The position numbers were made by a program, and so were the translations under genes. Shown piece by piece: positions 47,056 through 60,700 of a stretch of 64,000 bases of DNA. The DNA lies in NCBI GenBank assembly GCA_030248215.1, contig JASANG010003398.1, positions 1-64,000 of the forward strand, read 5' to 3'. Source of the DNA: Enoplolaimus lenunculus (lineage: Eukaryota; Nematoda; Enoplea; Enoplida; Thoracostomopsidae). The stretch's first letter is position 1. Each line of letters begins with the position of its first letter. The notes under the pieces were generated by a model, which saw only the letters and a program-made list of their open reading frames with translations, had not been told where the DNA came from and ran no database searches.

Positions 47056-47749
47056 ATATATATACACATATATATTGAATTTCAAACCAAAAGTTGATAA
47101 AAAAGCAACTACGTATGTAAATACTGTTTTTACATCCACAATAAGTTTGTCAGTTTTAAAATTTGATTTCGGAAATTTGTTACATAACAAGTTTTGCTTT
47201 ATAAGAATTTAGAAAAATTTCCCTAAATCTTGGAAGCCAAACTTAAACTTAGTCCAGACTCGATTTCGTTGAGCAATGTCCCAAGCATATTTTATACGTT
47301 ATTTTGGCTTTATTTTTCATTCCAAAACTGACTGCAGTCCCGCAGCTTAAATACCTTAACGTAAAACAAGAGCAGATAGTAAGAAAATTCAGGTTAACGA
47401 AACATATCACAAGTAAATACGTCAAGTATATAATCGTCATCACACTCTAAACTGTAACCTCAAATACATTTGCAATGCTTACAGTTTGACTTAAACCACT
47501 GAAAGCGATGCTCATGAAATTGTAACAATTTTGTAGATCTGAATAAACTCGCAACACGACAGCAAACTCCCTAGAAAATATGGAACGAAACTCCCAATAC
47601 ATGTATTATATGTAAAAATATGATGTTTGATTATAATTAACTTTCAATCGAAACTGAAGTTTCGTTTGCGATTTACGGCTAATACGGCAATCAACTTGCA
47701 GTTGTTGTACAAATCCCCATTATAAAATTTAAAAATTCTTTAAAAACAT

Positions 47750-47787
47750 ATATATAATATATAATATATATATACATATATATATAT

Positions 47788-47860
<73 letters not shown>
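47750..47860. repeat. (TA)n microsatellite
   Basis: About 110 bases of almost uninterrupted TA dinucleotides, with two short GATA/CATA breaks. Open frames through it are artefacts. Confidence 0.95.
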
Positions 47861-47864
<4 letters not shown>

Positions 47865-48779
47865 CGTAACTATATACGTATGTACACCGGGATAGAAGGG
47901 CACAGTATTTAAAACACAAACAAGAGCACTGTTCATGCAAGCAGACATTCCCAACAAAATATGTTGATAATTGTGCGGCATTTCTGAATCTTAATATTTC
48001 AAAACAATCTTGCTGTTTACTCTGGTTCTGACAACTGCATAAAGTATATGCAAGTAAAAAAATCCAATTTTGAGCAAACAGAAAAAATTACCTTTACTTT
48101 CACGAACAGTCCCCCTAAATTAAAGATGAAGAAGGAAATTTCAGGGCTCGTTTCTTTATTTTACGAGTTTGTCGAATAGTATTCTTAAAATTGCCGGTTC
48201 TTTTGAACCACTGAGTCCCAAATTTAATGCTTTGTTCATAACAACAGATTTAATTTGCCATCAAAATTGTCACACACACACATAAGAGTTTTCGTTTTCA
48301 CCGTGAACATATTAATCCGATATTCAACTACCGACAATTGCTGACCACGAACAACAATTTTATAGAATTAAAATATAATACATTTAAATTTTAAGCATTA
48401 TGAGCACAAAACATAACACATTGTCACCGGTATAATACAAACCAAAAAAACCTGGAAAGATAATATTTTATCTGTCACAATACATCTGTGTCCAACATAG
48501 GTTCCTGTAGACGTTAAAACAAACTTTCCTCCCTGCTGCCACAAGTTTGCAATTAGTCTTCGTTACCTGCAGTATTACGTACTATTAATTTTCTAGCAAA
48601 TCACTGAGTTGCAAATATATCGAGGTATGATTATAATTAACTCAAAAACGTAAAACTTTCAGCCAAAATGACGAACAATTTTCTTACAAGCAACGGTTCG
48701 CTCGATCAAATAAAATACTCATCACAAAAAAACTACACATCTACCTAAATTAATTTTCGTTTATTTATAATACAACTTA

Positions 48780-51700
48780 TTAAAATACACAAACGCGATC
48801 ATTTCCAAAATCGACCACAAATATACGACCTTCAGGTGTGACACACAGGTCGCACGGGCGATCCATGGCAACGCTGTGGACGTTACTCTTATTTTCCCTG
48901 CCATTAGCATCATTTTGGGATGAGATTTCTGTCCGCATGTGACGAGTGTAATTCCCAGCAGAATTCACAGCGCCTGTAGTAGCACCCTTATCTCCAGTCG
49001 AATAACAACCACTGGATGACAAAGGTTGCTGTTGGTGCGCATCTCCGAACGAAAACGATGTCGATGTCGACGGCGTTGAATTCTCGGTTGAAACATTTAA
49101 GTGTTGGTTGAATGATGCCTCGTATGGTTCCGAAGAGCGATGCGGCTGGTGTTGGCTAGTTACCGTGCCTTTATAACTGGCGGATGATGTAGGGGTACTT
49201 GCTGTTACTGATGATGTGTGAGTCGTGCCATTAGAGGTGATTTTTAACGAGCACAAGTGATTGAGAGTTGGCGTAAAAATTTGCACTCGGTTATTTCGTG
49301 AATCCGCCACAAGTATGTGACCTTCTAAAAGGAGAAAAGAAGAATTGCAATCAAATGTTTTTACGTAGTCTTCAGGTACCTATATACCGCATGAAATAAT
49401 TTAATTAACATTATGTAATAATCAAAGTCTGTCTTACACGGCTGTACGCATAGGTCAAATACACCACGACATAACATGCGTTTGAAAGGCAGAAGCCGTA
49501 ACGTAAATCCAAGGTGTTCTTGATAAGATATGCGAACTTAAAAAATTAAAACCAATAGACGACCCTTTGAAAGTAGAAGCCAGCAAAAGTTATCTCTTGT
49601 CAACACGCTTTAAAATTTCAAACCGAGAACAAAACGCAAAAATGTGTAAAATAATTTTTTTAATAATTATTATAATTTCCGAGCTTTTTTGCTGCAATAC
49701 ATTACAACCACTTTGGCCCCACTGGAAAACTTTTTGAAATTCAACAAAAATCTTCCGCAGTCATTTCTTAGGATCTGTCAGACAACGCGAAACCGCAAGA
49801 AACATACCCATATCAATATCGAGGCCCTGTGGACGCCTGAAATATCCATCCTTGTCACCTTCGCGCCCCCAAAACTTCATATCGCCCGACGCAACATCGA
49901 TAAGCACAAGGCGATGGTTGTTAAAATCGGTCGCAATTAAATGCGTTCCAGTTGCAGCGAAAACAACACCGCGTGGTGAGTCGAAATTTTTAACATACAA
50001 CGAGTTGTTTTGTAGTTCAAGAGAAAATTTTCGAATAAATTCACCGTTTGACAAAAACATTTGAATACGATGATTGCGAGTGTCTGATACCGCGATTGAA
50101 TCGTGTGGATCAACGGCGACATCCCACGGGTAGTTGAACTGACCGATTGCACGGCCTTTGTCGCCAAATTTCAACACGAACTCGCCGTTTTGAGTGAAAA
50201 CCTGTGCGTATAACAGAAAATACAATTAATAATCAAACCCCTGTATGGGCATAGGACCGGGATGCAAATCGGAACTGGATTATACCCGAATCGAACAGCA
50301 AATTTATACCGGAATCGCAACTAAAAATTTAGTACTATACTGATTATTAGCATAAACAAAAATATGATATTGATTTTAGGGTGTCTCTCAGCCGGCAGGC
50401 ATTCATTATTGCTTCCGTAAGCAAAACTACAATCAATTATTGACAAATTAACTCATCAAAAACAATTTAATAGATAAATCATGCAGAATTTTTACGCAAT
50501 ATATCACAACATTTAGGCCAAACATCAAAATTCCGATTCCGATTGATTATGAAATTAGGATCGGAACTCGTTTTGAATTAGAATTCCCGTTGCACCCTGC
50601 ATAGGACTACTGAAAAAATTAGTTATATAAGTAAATAAAAGCGATCAATATCCAGCAATTTACTTCGTTGTATTAAAAATATGGTACAATATTACAATCG
50701 CTAAAATTGTGTCGTGGACGTATAATAAACCTTGATACAAAAATATTTTCAAGAATAACCCACATATGTTACCGAACAATCGCATGATTAACATACCTGT
50801 TACTTATGAGTAAACCAGAGATAAATCGCAGTAAATTAAATGGGGAAGAACAAAACAGAATAGAAAAAATTAGTACAAAACACTTTATAGGCACAAAACT
50901 ATAAAAATGCATCAAACAGTTACAAAATTACAGCAATTAAAATTACTTTCAAATGAAAAAGGCACTTAATATTAGGTTATTTACCTGTATGCGATGATTG
51001 TCTTTATCAGCAACGACAATACGGTTTTTTGAATCAGAACACAGTCCAGCTGGCCGGTCAAACTGCCCGTTTCTGTTGCCAGCCGATCCGAAGCTTGTAA
51101 TGTGATTGCCAGCCTGAGTATAAACCTGGATGCGATTGTTAGACCTGTCTGCCACAAGAATACGACCTGAATTCAACGAATATAATATAATATATACGTA
51201 GCAATAAAACAAACCTATAAGGTATTGAATACCAAAAACTTGGTCACGTCTTTCAGCGTTCAAAGGTGCTTTTTGTATTTTGAGAAATAAGGTTTGATGA
51301 ATATCCTAATTTTTGAAATGTAATTAAAATCACGCATGTACACATGCAGTTCGTATTATCAACTATCGAGATACTACAGACGGACATTTGACTTAGTCTT
51401 GTACCACTGACCGAGTTTATCCAAGCAAATGCCCCATGGCCGGCATAAATCTGTTTCCGGAGAGCCATGATTGCCAAACGTCAAAGCCGGTGTGGCTGAG
51501 CCGTCAGAACTAGATGCAGTTAACATAGTATAGTCGCGTCCCTCGCGAACTCGAATGCAATACGGCGACCCTGCAATTGGAGCACCACGAAGAGTTACAG
51601 CAAGCACGTAGTCTCCTTCAATAATTGGCTCCAGTGTAATTGTGTACGTTCCATTGTTTCCATCACTCACGTTCGCAGATAACGTTGTCTAAAATATTTA

Positions 51701-54700
51701 ATCTCTGCTAACTACTGAAATATCGGTTTTGGAGATTTGTAAACAATTTATTCAAATTCCTCGCACCCAAAAACCCTTCATAACACTAATAATTAGTGAG
51801 ATATTGCAAAAAGTCCTAATGTACGCTTATCAATTATGCTAATATGCAAATTAGCTACTAGCTAATTATTCAATTATCCGTTTAGAGGTTTGTAAACAAT
51901 TTATTCAGATTCCTCGCACCCAAGGCCCTTAAATACTGAAATGACATTGCGAGTAACTGGAATAATTCGAGAAATATCTTAAAAACTCCCAATTTAGGCT
52001 TAACCAATCATGCAAATTACCCTGTAGCTAATAAACAGTTTAAAATTTTTAAAACACCAATGCGAGGTTCACACCCAGAATGACAGTCTTTCATACAAAA
52101 AAGTTTCTCAAAATCGGTACAGCGGTTCGTGAGATCTTTTCGAACGGACATCTACCTTTCGACACCCGAGTACAAAATATAAAACGCTTCGCGAAACTAC
52201 GAGCTTCACTCATCAGAGTTTCGCGCTTCGCTCAACAATTACATGCAATTATATTTTTTTCAATCTTCGGATTGATAAAGCTCAATTTTTTTCTTACAAC
52301 TTCACAAACTTTAAATTAAAATTATTTTATCAAATTTCGAGTTAACCTACAATAAAATTATTGAGCGAAGCTCGGAGTGTCGCGAAGCGTTTTATGTTTT
52401 GTACTTGGGGGTCGAAAGGTGGATGTCCGTCCGTCCGTCCGAAATGAATCTCAGGAACGGCTGTACCGATTTTGATAAACTTTTTTTGTGTGAAAGCCAA
52501 TTATCCCGGGGCGTTAACCTCGCATTGGGGTTTGAAAATTTTAAGCCGTTTATTAGCTACAGGCTAATTTGCATAATTAACTAAGCCTAAACTAGGACTT
52601 TCCACAATATTTCACTAATTATTACAGTTAGAAGCAATCTAATTTTAGCATTAAAGGGTTTTTGGGTGCGAGGAATAAGCCTAAATTAGGACTTTTTACA
52701 ATATTTCATTAATTGTTAAGGTTAACAGCAATATAATTTTAGCACTAAAGGGTTTTTAGGTGCAAGGAATTTCAATAAATTGTTTACAAACCTCCAAAAC
52801 CAATAATTGAATAGTTAGCTAATAGCTAATTTGCATATTAGCTTAACTGACCAAGCACAATTAGGACTTTTTAAATTATTTCAATAATTATTAAGGTTAA
52901 AAGCAATATAATTTCAACACTAAAGGGTTTTTAGGTGCGAGGAATCCGAATACATTGTTTACAAACGTCTAAAACCAATAATTGAGTAGTTAGCTAATAG
53001 ATAATTTGCATATAAGCATAGTTGATAAGCCTAAATTAGGCGTTTTTACAATGTTTCACTAATTATTAGGGTTACAAGCAATCTAATTTCAGCATTAATG
53101 GGTTTTCTGGTGCGAGGAATCTGAATAAATTGTCTACAAAACCTTTAAAGGCGATTATCGAATAGTTAGCTAATAGATAATTTGCATATTTGCTTAATTG
53201 ACGAGACAAAATTAGGACTTTTCGAATTATTCCAATAATTATTAGAGTGGCTAAAAGGTTTTATGCGTGCGAGGAATCTGAGGAAATTGCTTGCAAACCT
53301 CCAAAACCGATAAATGAATAGTTAGCTAATAACTAATTTGCATATTACCTTAATTACTTACGTGTGTTCGAGCTTTGCTCAATAAATGTAGTCCCACTAC
53401 GACTGGTATACAATTTTTAGTCAATACAATCAGAGTAAGTTGCCCTATAATTCAGTTCAAAAGTATCCTCTGCCGCTCGGAGGCTCGCACTTCAAAAACT
53501 ACTAGCAACATACATATCGTACTGAAACCATTCTTTGTAAAGTTATTAGCGGCGCCAGCCGAAAATCGTACGAAAAGGAAACCGTTTACGCCAAATATTT
53601 ATCAAACACTTCTAGAAATAACTATCCATCCTACCTGATCAGGAGTTCTAATTGTTGCGCGTACATCATCACCTCCTGCAACACACGGCTCATCTGTGTG
53701 ATCCCTGGTTTGCAACGTGACAACTGTTGTCTTTCCACGTCCGATTCGGTGCCAATGATCTCCGAGCATAACACAGCGCGCAGCACATGCGTTGCTAACA
53801 ATGCTTCCAAAAGCAGACAGCATTGTTGGAGCAGCATCTGGACGCACAATGAACGTAATTTTGTCATCATCCTAAAATTAAAACAAAAATTATGATTTTT
53901 TAACAGATAAATAAAAACAAAGATGCCCCTTCTGAACCACAATTGCTTACGCGTGCGTTCGAGTACAATGCGATCTCCAGGTTCAACAAAATATTAACTT
54001 CCGACCCCGCTTAAATTTTTTAAACTAATATTTATCCCAAAATTTGCAGCGACTTTTGCTCGAAACGAAAAAAATGTGTACATGAAGAAACTTGTGCACT
54101 TAAATATCCGGCTCCATGAGTTTGGTGCCCAGCCAATTTTACCCTGGAATGCGCAATCAACAGTTTATACAAAACATGTCTGCATTATATATCAAACAAA
54201 ATCACACAGCAGCTTAAAAGAAAACTCTTCACCAGCCAAAAAAATACTGTTCAGTATTTTGATATACCTGTGGCAACATGTTTGGCGGAAATGCTCGAAT
54301 CTTAGAAACATCTTGATCGAGTAATTGTTTAGCTTCAATAATTGCCATGTCGTCGCTACATTTTGAACGTTTCTCAGCATTAAGTGTTGTTTTACGCAAA
54401 CGATTTGCGATCGCTTTCAACTGGTCACGCTGGCTATTCAATGATTGCAGTTTTGCTGTTCGAATGGTTTCGACACGCTAAAACGTATGATTATCAGTAC
54501 ATCTACTTTATTGCCTAAACTATCACTGTCAGGTCCATGATCGAGCGTATAAATCACACTGTGATATAGACGGACTGATTGCTAACCCATACGTTTTCGA
54601 ATTCGGAAAAAAACTGATCAAAACTTTCTCACCGAATCATTCGGTATCTTCAGTTAGGCGTCAATGAACTCTATTTTTGTAATAGTTTGATGGTTCCTAA

Positions 54701-57700
54701 ACACACGAATGTTTACAAAACATTTCGGCTAACAGAATATTTATTGCAAAGTTCACTATACTTGCCCCGGGGCTGGTATTTTTACATTGGCAAAAGAATA
54801 TTGTGCAAGAATATATTTTGTTTTGTTAAGATAGCCTATGATTGCTAAACGCCATATTTTTGTTGAAAAATGATACGGTTAGTCGACTGAAACTAATTTT
54901 CTATTTGATATGCTGTAACATAAAAATGAATACAAGTACAAATTTTATAGTTTTTCAAGATCGAAACACCAGATTCTACCGTAGTTCTTCAAGACGTATC
55001 GAGTAACAGCTGCAACGTTATTAATACGTATTTTGGACATGGTCACAACTCATAGCATAATTACATCAATTTTGCATAAAACTTTCATTCTAAGGTAAAA
55101 CGCTGCCCAAAATAAGTATCGAGAGAACCTCCAGCTTGAATTATGTATACATACAGACATTCGTAAACGAGATTACGATAATTTTTTTGCTTCTTACCAT
55201 CAGCAGATCGCGTTTACGTTCTTCGAGTGTAGATACCAGCTGATGAATCAACGAACGAACATCATTTGAGACCGACATCGCGCGTGACTCAACGCGTTCA
55301 GCCACTGACTCGATGCGTTCAATTGCGTCTGTTAATTCGCGAATTGTGACTCGAATTTCACTGTTTAAATTAGCATATTCTGAGCGGCATCGATTGATTG
55401 CATCCTGTATAGATGAAACAAGACAGCAATATTTGCGGTTGTGATCCTGATTAACACAATTTATTTACGTACACGCCAATTCCAATTTAACTACTCGACG
55501 CTTAAAGAACAGATAGGGATACAGCATTACATCGTTGTAAATGCGAAAAGTCAAACCCTGAAACACATAAACGATTATAATGTTATGAGAACGGTTCAAC
55601 ACAATCCTATTTGATATCGGGCTATACCGATATGCAATGACCATCACTACCTATAGCATAGCACATGTTAATTCAGCCTATGTTACATGACACTAACCTC
55701 GAGCAACATTAATTGATGACCAGCGTGGGAGGCATTGACTTCTATGCACTGGCGGCAAACCAGACACGAGCATGTCGCGCAGTAGTACAATGCATTTTCC
55801 GATGGATGCATTGCACAAACATTATTCGACGTCGAATTCAACACGCCTGCGCAATTTGACTCAATCCGACTATGCGAAGCACTGTGCGCCATTCCGGGCA
55901 AACTCAAAAATTGTGCCAATTCAAGACGGGCTGAAGATTGATCTTCAGCAACAACGGAACCGCGAATAGTTCCCTGTTGCGTTGTTATTGCTCGCTGAGA
56001 TACTACTTGCTCGGCAGATGTTACATTTTGAAGTGGTAGAGAATTTTTCATGGTTCCGCTATCAAGTATTGTTTGTTGTTGTTGTTGTTGCTGCTGCTGC
56101 TGCTGTTGCCGATTATGCCCGACACCATAAGATGGGCGTGCTTGGTAACTTGCGTTGGAAAATATACCATTGCTGCTATTCGTTCGATGTAGAGAAATAG
56201 CGGCTGGATTCTAAAAATATATATTAAACAAAAATATAAAAATATTTTGTGACTAGTTTCGCATAGGCGCTTGATATGAATTCCTAGAATAGGACTATGC
56301 GTCGAGAAGAAATAGAAAACTTTTGAAATTCACGCGATATCCGCAAACAGATCAATATTCACAACACTTCCCTACTCTCTAACCTTTCCGTTTCCGCATT
56401 TTTGTCGGGTGCTTCCCCAAGGTCGAACCTGGGACATTTTAAAACATTATATACTTTTGTGCTTTACTGACTTCTGGGATCATCTAACGGGGCATTTTTG
56501 GCAGATAAATGCTCTCAGAAATGGCGTATCCGAGTTTGTCTTGGTTTTGTGCTCGCAATACAATAATTTAAGGTGTATATTGCATAAAGGTTATATTTTG
56601 TGCTCGCAATACAATAATTTAAGGTGTACATTGCATAAAGGTTATATGATGCCCAACTCTGGGAGAAGTGGGGGTATGAACCTGGGCACAGACCAAAAAT
56701 GAGGGAGTTGGCATCATTGGAAGACCCCACGCGGAGAGCTAGAGCTATGTTTAAAAACTACAAAACATTTTACTAATGTTTGCGCAATACATTAATACGC
56801 GTTCCCACAGGCCGTGCATATAAGTTTGTTTCCATCTATTGAGGGAAGCAAGTGACATACAGTTTGCAACAACACACGCCAGCAAACATTTGGCATTATT
56901 AAATTATACGACGTAAGAAAATAACACTCGCGTTAGAAATATGCTAATTTTAAACCAAAATAACGCCCATATTGTGAAATATGTAGAGCTCCTATCATCT
57001 GTTAGCAATAGGTTTTCAAACTGACAACGCTTGAAGTTGCAGATCTCAAATTTGGTTTAGAAGTAGGGCATATCAAATGCAAAAAATCGAAATTCGAAAC
57101 TAATCTTTACTAGTCCGAAAGTTGCGATTCCTAACACTAACTTGTGACAGATCCTGTACACCAGGGTTCAACCAGATAATCCGGCTCCGGTATTATAACC
57201 TGCCGGATACGTATTTACTCTGAAAATCTTCAAAAAAGTAAATTGCAGACTTTATTTTTAATGATCATCGTGGTACTCATTCACTTGCTTACGCAGAATT
57301 TTTCAAAAAGCTTTTGTATGCAAGCTTTTTTGTGCCGTTCAGAACGCTATGACATAAAAGCACTTTAGAAAGGCGAGAAGCGTTTTGACTCTTTAACACC
57401 ATTCCTAAAATTTAATCCTCTCAAATCACGACACAAACACTAGTGTTGTTTACTAAATTGAAATGGAAAGTATAAAACGTTTGCTGCACTTCATTCAAAT
57501 CACATTACGCATATAGAACACAATACTGTATACCTGAGTCGTTTCGATTTCTGCGCTGACAGACGGTACATCATGATTAGTTAGGTGTACGCGCGTAATG
57601 CGGTGGTCTTTTGTTAGGCGAACGCGTAAATGAGCATTAACACAGGCATTACACAACAGCTCCGTGCATTCAATGCAAATTGCTGTTACTTCGGCTGAAA

Positions 57701-60700
57701 TAACAAAATATATACCCGTGCACACCGTGCTAGATTAAAACATATTAGTGTCAAACCTTTACCAAAGAAAACAATGGACTTAATACTTGCACATATACGC
57801 ATTTCAAATTGTGGTGAACTTTCTCGATGCGATGTTTGAATGAGTTTCTGTGCATTTCTGAATTCAGTATAAATTTAATAAAACTTCAAAGGTCAATACA
57901 CTATAAAATTATATATAGTAGGTACAAGGCGCGATAAAATTCTGGTATAATACGAATCACTTACCCGAAGCATCACTGCAAGCAGTGCAACGTTTGCTTA
58001 ATGGTCCTCTGGCCTTTCGATTTTCATGCGCTGATTGTTGAGACTGAAATTAAAACATAGCGTCATGTGAAATGAGTATTTGAAAGAAAAGTGCGAAACG
58101 GACTACAGTTGTTTCGCGAAGCGTTTAATGTTTTGTAGTCTGGGGTCGAAAGGTGGATGTCCGTCCCTCCATCTGTCCATCCGAAAAGAATCTCAGGAAC
58201 GGCTGAACCGATTTTGATAAACTTTTTTATTTGAAAGCCAATTACACTGGGGTGTTAACCTCGCATTGGGGTTTTAAATTTTTAAGCCGTTTATAAGCTA
58301 CAGGCTAATTTGCATAATTAATTAAGCCTAAATTAGGACTTCCTACATTATTTCAGTAAATATTACAGTTTCAAGCAATCTAACTTCAGCATTAAAGGGT
58401 TTTTGGGTGCGATGAATTTGAATAGATTGTTTACAAAACTCTAAAACCGATACGTACATCAATATGCGAAGACTTAAACCCTAATCACCATAAACTATTA
58501 TAACGCAAGAGAGATCACAGTTTCCCTAATCAGACAGACTGATATACGTACGCCAACGAGTGAAATTGATAGCACTCCAACTGACTGTTAAGTGCAAAAA
58601 GCATCGACAAAAGAATCGGCAATCTGTTTTCAGTGTAGATATGCCAATTAATCTGCACATCGCTAAAAATAACCTTAACTGAAAATAAGTAGTTACCTAC
58701 TCTGCAAGGTTTATATATACGATATTAATGAAATCTATTTTATATTCCCGTTGCACCCTGGTCGTCAGATCTCGGTTACGCCGTCCATACCATGGCGGAT
58801 CTTTATGTTTTTGTAACTTTGGTATGAATTTTTATTCTTTCCATTTTTACTCCTAAAATCCAACTCTATACAAAGCATTTAGGGAGGGGGAGATGCTATA
58901 TAAACATATTATACGTACTTACCGTCGAGGAAAACGATTCGCGTTCTTGTCCGGCAAATGCCGTTAATAACGGACAGTCAAAGTCGGCAATCGCTCGTGA
59001 GGTAACTGGTACACCTATACGTGATCCAGTGTTCGCAGTGACAGCTTGTGCCACCGGACTATGAGAAGTGACGCTGTGTCCAAGCAGGGCTCTGAATTGA
59101 AATGTATCCTGATGCTGCTGCTGTTGCTGCTCAAACTGCTTGCTCTGCTGCGGTAAATTGTTTCGCAGTGCGTTCATAAGTTGAAGTTGGCTCGAATCAT
59201 TTAGTGAAGAGCTGCCAACATTGGAAGTACCTATTGCCGATGTTACTTCCTCAATACCACTTGGAAAATTGGTAGTTTGCCTAAACGGAACTGGCGAATC
59301 TAGTGTCGTAGAACGCACACCATTATTTTGTTCAACGCTAGAACAGGCATCGGTACCACCACCAGCGAACGCAGGTAACCGCGTTATTTGTTTCGGTTCA
59401 ACAGGAACACCAGACAAAAAATCGCGGCGAACTATACCTGGCAGCGGTGGTGGACGTTGAGTAATTAGCGATTGCAGTAATGCAATATCACTGGCAGCAA
59501 ATTTAGCAATTTCAGCTGACGCTATCGACGAAGGCTGACTTGCTCCAATATTTGCTGCTGAAAAACCTACCACTTCGCCTCCAATACCGTTACTGGTGCC
59601 GTTAGTTTTAATATTCGACGAACTCACAGTTGTACTAACATTAACGGATGAAACACGGCGCTGTAGGGTCAATTTGTCAAGTGCAATCTGATCAGTTACC
59701 AACGGAATGACATCAGAACGTATTTGTGCGTCAACTGCAGTTACAGAATCGGCAAGCAACTCAGACCCTGTGTGTCTTGCAGGTGCTGTCCTGTGATGCT
59801 CTTGACTCTGCACTTCTGGTGGTTTGCCAATAGAAAACAAGGGAACAGTGCCAAGAGATAACGGAAAATCAGCCAGTAACGGATGTTCGGTTGAATCCAT
59901 AGTTTTAATTGCTTCTGCAACTGAAGTTTCAAAAGAAGATAACGAATACAGTGGCTCATTATTTGACGCACGTGTTGAAGAGCCAAAAACCTGACTGGAC
60001 AAATGACTTTGCTGCACGCGATTGTTATTAATCCCAGCAATACTTACCGATGTTGCGGCACTTTTTGCATCACATGAGTTCTGTTGCCCAACCCCACTAT
60101 ATATTTCCCTTTCGTAGTTTTTGTTTTCGCCACAAGATTCCGTGTGACGATTATTGTGTTGCGAAGACAAAGGCAAAACACTGTCTTTAATAACGCCGTC
60201 TGATATGAGCAGTGACGATGAATTATTGGCAGCGCCAAGTGAGGTCAGTAATGGTGCGGTTGTTGAGGTCACAAATGGTTGTCTAGAGTGATGCTGAGGT
60301 AATTTTGATGATGAGTCGCTATTAACGTTTACATTATCTAACAACAACGATGAGGTAGCTTGAGATGAGATAGACAGCCAATCAAGTCCAAGCGAAAGAC
60401 CGCTGCTTCCATCGCACGAATCCAGCAGTCTCGTTATGTCAGCATCCGAGTTTTCACCTGACATATATATGTATTAATGAAGTCGTTTAAATTTCAATAT
60501 TCCAGGGTGCAACCGGAATTCCGGTTCCGGTTCCGGCATTTTTTTCACCTTCCGGTTCCGGTAAATTTTTACCGGATTTAAAAATTCCAGTATTATAATT
60601 TGGCCGTTTTCTTAACTTTGCAAATTTTTAAGAATCTCTTTTGAAAGCCACTTGTACTCCGAATATAAGCCATTGATGGTGGATTTCACTTCAGTCGATG

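Larger units (their letters stand above)
34387..48779. other. Long intergenic region without a supported gene
   Basis: No open frame here can be joined by splice sites into a convincing protein. The content that can be named is listed as separate repeat and hairpin entries. Stretches with nothing identified include about 39562-40500, 42000-42640 (AT-rich, with short inverted ATATCACATGT motifs) and 44021-46797. Confidence 0.5.

Noticed and set aside
47691-47981. Open frame of alternating Tyr-Ile codons
   Set aside because: It is the (TA)n microsatellite read as protein.
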